Source: Bremia lactucae (lineage: Eukaryota; Oomycota; Peronosporomycetes; Peronosporales; Peronosporaceae). Taken from it: a stretch of DNA of 32,058 nt. Within the stretch, counting starts at the first letter, position 1. Each line of letters starts with the position of its first letter. Location: the NCBI RefSeq assembly GCF_004359215.1, contig NC_090625.1, positions 1,779,872-1,811,929 of the forward strand. The letters run 5' to 3'. Positions 28,471 to 32,058 of this stretch are shown in pieces. The notes under the pieces are model-generated. The model was given only the letters and a program-made list of their open reading frames with translations. It had not been told where the DNA came from and did no database searches. Both the position numbers and the translations under genes were made by a program.

Positions 28471-29390
28471 GGCACCCCACCCCAACTTTGTTCCTGCATT
28501 TTCCGACCCCTCAGTGGTCGATGCAGATTTCATGCGTCTCGCACGCTGGTTCTTGCCATCACCCTTTGGGAAGTGAGTCCTCTTGCTGGGCATCTTTGCC
28601 CCAGCAAGGACTTTGGCATAGCAGCGAGCCATCGTATGGCCGCGCTTGTCTAATTTATAGCAGATAACGTCTGCATTGCCCATGGGAGTGGCATCTAAAC
28701 TCTCGGCCGACGGCTTATACCAAGCTGTTGCCGAGGCACTGATGTAAGATTGCTCCACAACTGAGGCAATTTGGATTGCTCTTCCATCGTTGACGGCACC
28801 TTTCTGAAGAGGGCCTTTCGCGATGAGCCATGCCGTAGTCCGTTCATAATCACGGGTACCTTAATGTGCTCCGGAATTGGACCTACGGTAATGGGCACCT
28901 AAAGCGAGCGCATCTCTTGTACATAATCTTGGAGAGATCGCTTCGTCTGTCACGCCCCAAAGAAGCGCTCTTCAAGCAACACTTCGTTGTTCGGCGGATA
29001 ATACATGGCGCGAATCTTTTCCTTGAAGATCACCCATGTAGGGAACGCCTTTCTGTCCGCCATTAGCGCCGAGTAAGCCAACTCCGAGGCCTTACCGCGC
29101 AGGTGCGACATGGCGTACGACACCATCCAACTGTCGTCCTCGATGAGCTGCGCGGAACCGCATTACTCCACGGCTAACAGCCAGTAGACAATTGTGTGTG
29201 CTGCAGTTCCATCGAACGTGGGCGGATCCATCCGAATGCACAAATGCCATAAACTGCTTTAACTGAGCAACATGTTGCTCACTAGGACTGCCCGGGAGCC
29301 TTCACCAAGTCCCTGCGCCATGTGCCCTGCCACCTCCCGATGATGTTCGGAGAGTTGGGGAAAATGAGCCCAATCGATGTTGAGGCTCAT
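28438..29390 (-). pseudogene. Gypsy B gag
   Basis: ATG at 29390 (MSLNIDWAHFPQLSEHHREV), first stop about 29270. The capsid part reads MDPPTFDGTAAHTIVYWLLA and DDSWMVSYAMSHLRGKASEL. It continues KEKIRAMYYPPNNEVLLEER, then after stops IPEHIKVPVIMNGLRHGSSR and MEQSYISASATAWYKPSAES. The zinc knuckle CYKLDKRGHTMARC has Leu for its second Cys. Gag would form the particle and bind RNA. At least three stops and one frameshift. Confidence 0.88.
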
Positions 29391-29426
29391 CCTCACGTAC
29401 ACACGTAGAGATGTGGGTCGTGGGAA

Positions 29427-29444
29427 GGATTTCAAGTGCTACCA
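29427..29444 (-). other. Primer binding site of gypsy B copy 3
   Basis: The minus strand reads TGGTAGCACTTGAAATCC, two bases inside the presumed LTR end (TGCA at 29447-29450). This is the usual place for a tRNA primer site, beginning with TGG as expected for a CCA-ended tRNA. The first 11 bases are the same as in gypsy A (30324-30341). Confidence 0.65.
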
Positions 29445-29446
29445 AG

Positions 29447-29790
29447 TGCAGGCGGGCACGTCGTAATGCGGCCACGCTCTACTCAGACACACACCCTAGC
29501 ACAGCAAGAAAGCGGTTAGACCGTCTCTTCTTGCGTGCAGTGAGGTAGTTGTGGTGGGCGCCTGTGCGACCTCACTTAACGCACTAAGTACTCTAGTAAA
29601 GTTTCGTGGCGGGAGCGGTAATCCGACCCCTCGTGCTCACTTACCAAGCAGAAAGTAGTTTTCAGACTGATTTACATTAAAATCGTATTAACTATAAGTA
29701 CCTATTTTTACCAATTAAAAATGTCATCTTTGTAGATAATACTGATATGTATTGCGAGCGTTTCCTTCTAGATACCTCGCGTAACGGTGA
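29447..29790 (-). repeat. Probable 5' LTR of gypsy B copy 3, outer end unknown
   Basis: It is placed by the adjacent primer binding site. No second LTR of this family is in the window, so the outer end cannot be set. It contains no reading frame, and part of it may be other repeat DNA. Confidence 0.4.
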
Positions 29791-29914
29791 CGCTAGCCGT
29801 CATCCCTCCTAATGTGAATGCACCTATGTGCATCACATACACAAGGGTTGGTCACATTGTAAACCACACCCGAGTGGTGGGTCTAATTACTTTTCTTTTC
29901 TTTTTTTTAATTGT
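29791..29914 (+). repeat. Repeat X, copy 2, cut by a gypsy A LTR
   Basis: It matches 4446-4570 until the pyrimidine run before AATTG. There the gypsy A LTR begins at 29915. The break within an otherwise continuous repeat marks the insertion point. Confidence 0.75.
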
Positions 29915-30321
29915 TGTAACGGGGTGTACCGTTACATGAAATTAACACTAAAAGGTAGATAATATTTGGAGAATATTACTTTACATGGTAATATTCTAAG
30001 GACTTATTAATTGGTAGATATAGACCATTATATCAACTTTCTCCGCAGTCCAGTCAGCGCTGGACGCGCGCAAAGAGAAAGACAGATTAGACTTTTAGTA
30101 CATATGTGTATTAGCTTAAAATCAAGCTAGTATTAAGTAGATAGAAAGAAGAATTAAATTAAATACAGTTTTCATTTGACCCTCTTTAAAGCACGTGTGT
30201 TGAAGAGAAGACTTCCTCTCCAAGTACTAGTGTACGTGAAATGACGTGAGGCGCCACTCGCACTGAGGCAGTGCGAAGTGGACTTGTACTGAAGCAGTAC
30301 AAGTCGTAGTACCCCGTTACA
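29915..30321 (+). repeat. 5' LTR of gypsy A copy 4, 407 bp
   Basis: It starts TGTAACGGGGT and ends ACCCCGTTACA, an 11-bp terminal inverted repeat, longer than the usual TG/CA-type ends. Internal perfect stems include GAATATTAC/GTAATATTC (29971-29996) and GACTTGTACT/AGTACAAGTC (30281-30305). A possible start-site motif TTTTCATTTGACC (about 30169-30181) resembles an oomycete initiator but is absent from copy 1, so I do not rely on it. Confidence 0.88.
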
Positions 30322-30323
30322 CC

Positions 30324-30341
30324 TGGTAGCACTTTGTAGCC
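30324..30341 (+). other. Primer binding site of gypsy A copy 4
   Basis: TGGTAGCACTTTGTAGCC begins two bases after the LTR end, as in most LTR elements. The tRNA cannot be named without the host tRNA set. Confidence 0.7.
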
Positions 30342-30459
30342 GTCCAAGGATCACAGTTCCAATCATCTAACATGTCAAGATGAAAATGGAAATACGCATC
30401 ACGTTTCGCGTGATAGCTACTCCTTTCTAAGTGACATTGAAAGGAGTGCGGTCGAACGA

Positions 30460-31610
30460 ATGAGTTCGACCGTAGGGAACGATATCATCTTGGCCATGCT
30501 GTCCGGTTTGGACAGAGATGCCGTCCATTCAGCCATCGCCAAGTTCATACAACATGAACTTGACAAGGTGAAGGAGAAGGTAGCCTTGCTAAATCAGCAA
30601 GGCTCTCAACAGGCAGAATTGTTGAGGTTACAGCAGGTACAGACTTCTGTACGTGGAATGACGCACACGCGTCGTCCGGAAACCTTAAAGATTGACATCT
30701 CTAAGTATAGGAGAGTCGAAAAAGACTCCCTCTTAAAATGATTTCTCGAGTTGGACGATGCCATAAAGGATCGTCATATCGTCGACGAGCAAATGCAAGT
30801 CGCATTTGCTCAGTCAAATTTGGCAGGTGCCAAAACTTGGGCATTAGGCCTTCAAGTTGCGCGAACTATACGTCTTTGAGTCGCTAGAGGCTTTTAAAGC
30901 CCGGCTTAAACAGACGTTTGAACCGCCTAGGGCTGAGCTCAGAGATCGATAAAAGCTTCTGAAACTCAAGCAAGGCAATCGTGATGTTCACGCTCATGCC
31001 CAGCACATACGACTCTTAGCGAGTTATATCACGAACAATCCAGTTCATGACCACACGTTGATTACGGTGTTCATGCAAGGTATTACGTGGTCCCGGAACG
31101 ACCCACCTGTTCCACTTGATACTGGATGCGCTTGAAGAAGCAATATCCGTTGCGGAACAGGAAGACTTTAGCTTGAGACAGGCTCAAGCTAGTTCGTCAT
31201 CATATCGTCCTCCAAGACGACACGAGCTGGGAGGTCCAGAACCTATGGACCTCTCTTTTGTCAAAAGCGAGAGACCTCGATTTTCGAACAACAAGCGATT
31301 GTAGAAATGCAATCGCTGTCAAAAGTTAGGACACTACGCTCATGAGTGTAGTGCCCCACGCCCAGTACCGAGAGGTACTGAACGTAATTATGGACCGAAT
31401 GCCATTAAAGGCAACGGTCGCGGGTCCGAAGTTGTTGCGAAATCGCAGCAGCGAGGCGGACCGTAAAAAAAACTTCGGGGTCAGTAGGGGCGCAACGCCC
31501 CTTGATCCAGCAACCTCAAAAGAACTTGCAAATCTCTTGACTAAAGTTGCTCCAGACACACAATCATCATGTGTCTCTGCACCTAGTGATGAGGTATCCC
31601 TCATCACCTT
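30460..31610 (+). pseudogene. gag: Gypsy A gag
   Basis: ATG at 30460 follows the primer site by about 120 bases and gives MSSTVGNDIILAMLSGLDRD. A helical N-terminus follows (AKFIQHELDKVKEKVALLNQ), then the capsid entry ETLKIDISKYRRVEKDSLLK, where a TGA at 30739-30741 replaces a probable Trp. It continues FLELDDAIKDRHIVDEQMQV. After a shift near 30850 it reads SLEAFKARLKQTFEPPRAEL, a TAA, and HAHAQHIRLLASYITNNPVH. After another shift near 31095 it reads LDALEEAISVAEQEDFSLRQ. An intact CCHC knuckle, CNRCQKLGHYAHEC (31308-31349), follows a TAG. Gag would assemble the particle and bind RNA. Confidence 0.9.
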
Positions 31611-32058
31611 GAAATTAAAAGTGACAAATGATTTGTCACTTAGAGCCCTAGTGGACTGTGGAGCGTCGAATAACTTTATTCGTCACCAGTCGATAGAGGG
31701 TTGTAGGCTAAAAGATGTTGAGCGCGACATATTTCCAACGAGGATGACGGTGCGTCTAGCCACAGGCCCATCGATACAGTAATGAAATGCGTAGTGAAAT
31801 TACGCTACACGTTAGTGGATTTACAGTATGATGATGATTTCATCATACTGGATTTGGATGACAAATTTGATGTCATCCTAGGTTTACCTTGGCTCAGAAA
31901 ATACGAGCCAAGGATCAGCTGGCAGCATCGATCCGTAAAGATGCCTGCCACTTGTCATCAGATGGCCATCTGATGAACGTCTTGGAGCGTCCACAAGCGT
32001 GTGGATGTACTACGAGTGAGTGCGATGGCCTCACTTGTGGTACGGTCGTTAGTACAAC
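31611..32058 (+). pseudogene. Gypsy A aspartic protease, start (runs off window)
   Basis: It reads LRALVDCGASNNFIRHQSIE (31643 on; active-site D-C-G-A) and FPTRMTVRLATG, then a one-base shift near 31782. VKLRYTLVDLQYDDDFIILD and DKFDVILGLPWLRKYEPRIS follow, then another shift near 31955. Downstream ERPQACGCTTSECDGLTCGT continues to the edge. Family members cleave the polyprotein. The Cys in the active-site triplet is shared with copy 2, so it is a family trait rather than damage. Confidence 0.88.

Larger units (their letters stand above)
24680..29444 (-). mobile_element. Gypsy family B, copy 3, nearly full length
   Basis: On the minus strand: primer binding site (29444-29427), gag (29390 down), protease, RT with intact YFDD, RNase H, integrase finger, deleted core, integrase C-terminus to 24680. 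A probable 5' LTR lies at 29447 and beyond. No 3' LTR is seen below 24680. All frames are interrupted. It shares a near-identical block with copy 2. Confidence 0.9.
29915..32058 (+). mobile_element. Ty3/gypsy family A, copy 4 (5' end, runs off window)
   Basis: Complete 5' LTR, primer binding site, gag and protease. It is the least damaged family A copy here but still has stops and shifts in gag. It is collinear with 15080-16240. Confidence 0.92.

Noticed and set aside
1..32058. RIP-like C-to-T mutation as the cause of decay
   Set aside because: Frameshifts, deletions and changes of all types are present, base composition is not AT-skewed in the copies, and the protein flavour is oomycete, where RIP is not known.
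29915..32058. CRISPR-like or tandem repeat array behind the regular hairpins
   Set aside because: Each stem has a different sequence and there are no constant repeats or spacers.
1..32058. Secreted effector genes (RXLR or Crinkler type) hidden among the transposons
   Set aside because: I looked in the non-shadow frames for a signal peptide followed by RXLR/EER or LXLFLAK-like text and found none.

Overview
This window looks like a repeat-rich, gene-poor piece of a eukaryotic nuclear genome. It is built almost entirely from decayed LTR retrotransposons lying in, against and across one another. The protein flavours (gypsy gag with a CCHC knuckle, protease with a D-C/S-G motif, gypsy RT/RNase H/integrase, and copia polyproteins) resemble those I know from oomycetes such as Phytophthora and the downy mildews. 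That assignment is by recognition, not by search. I see no intact host gene, tRNA, rRNA or CRISPR array. Every long reading frame that makes sense is a broken transposon frame.

Layout: 1-4403 is the 3' half of a Ty3/gypsy element (family A, +), with pol, an antisense gene (aORF) and a truncated 3' LTR. 4404-5095 holds repeat scraps, a hairpin and an unidentified open stretch. 5070-5805 (+) and 5806-7591 (-) are two facing fragments of a second gypsy family (B). 7592-8186 (-), 8268-10378 (+) and 10379-13857 (-) are Ty1/copia family 1 pieces with LTRs. 13858-15079 (-) is a second copia family. 15080-22098 (+) is the longest family A copy, from gag C-terminus to 3' LTR, again with the aORF. 22099-24220 is a third aORF and a third gypsy gag (family C), both cut by the same inversion. 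24680-29444 (-) is an almost full-length family B element. 29791-29914 is a short repeat interrupted by the 5' LTR of a fourth family A copy, 29915-32058 (+), which runs off the window with gag and protease.

Two things stand out. First, family A carries a conserved gene of about 560-600 codons on the strand opposite to pol, between pol and the 3' LTR. Three diverged copies preserve its motifs and order. Second, family A DNA is packed with short perfect hairpins (stems 7-12 bp, loops 2-12 nt) through LTR, gag, protease, pol and aORF. Between copies, some stems stay paired through compensatory changes. I know of no described element with this architecture, although absence from memory is not proof.

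Other structural events readable here are a 1.4-kb inversion that, when reversed, reconnects two broken genes at once; a near-identical 1.4-kb block inside otherwise more divergent family B copies (gene-conversion-like); a 49-bp-arm palindrome inside a copia RT; and TGACGTCA clusters in copia LTRs.
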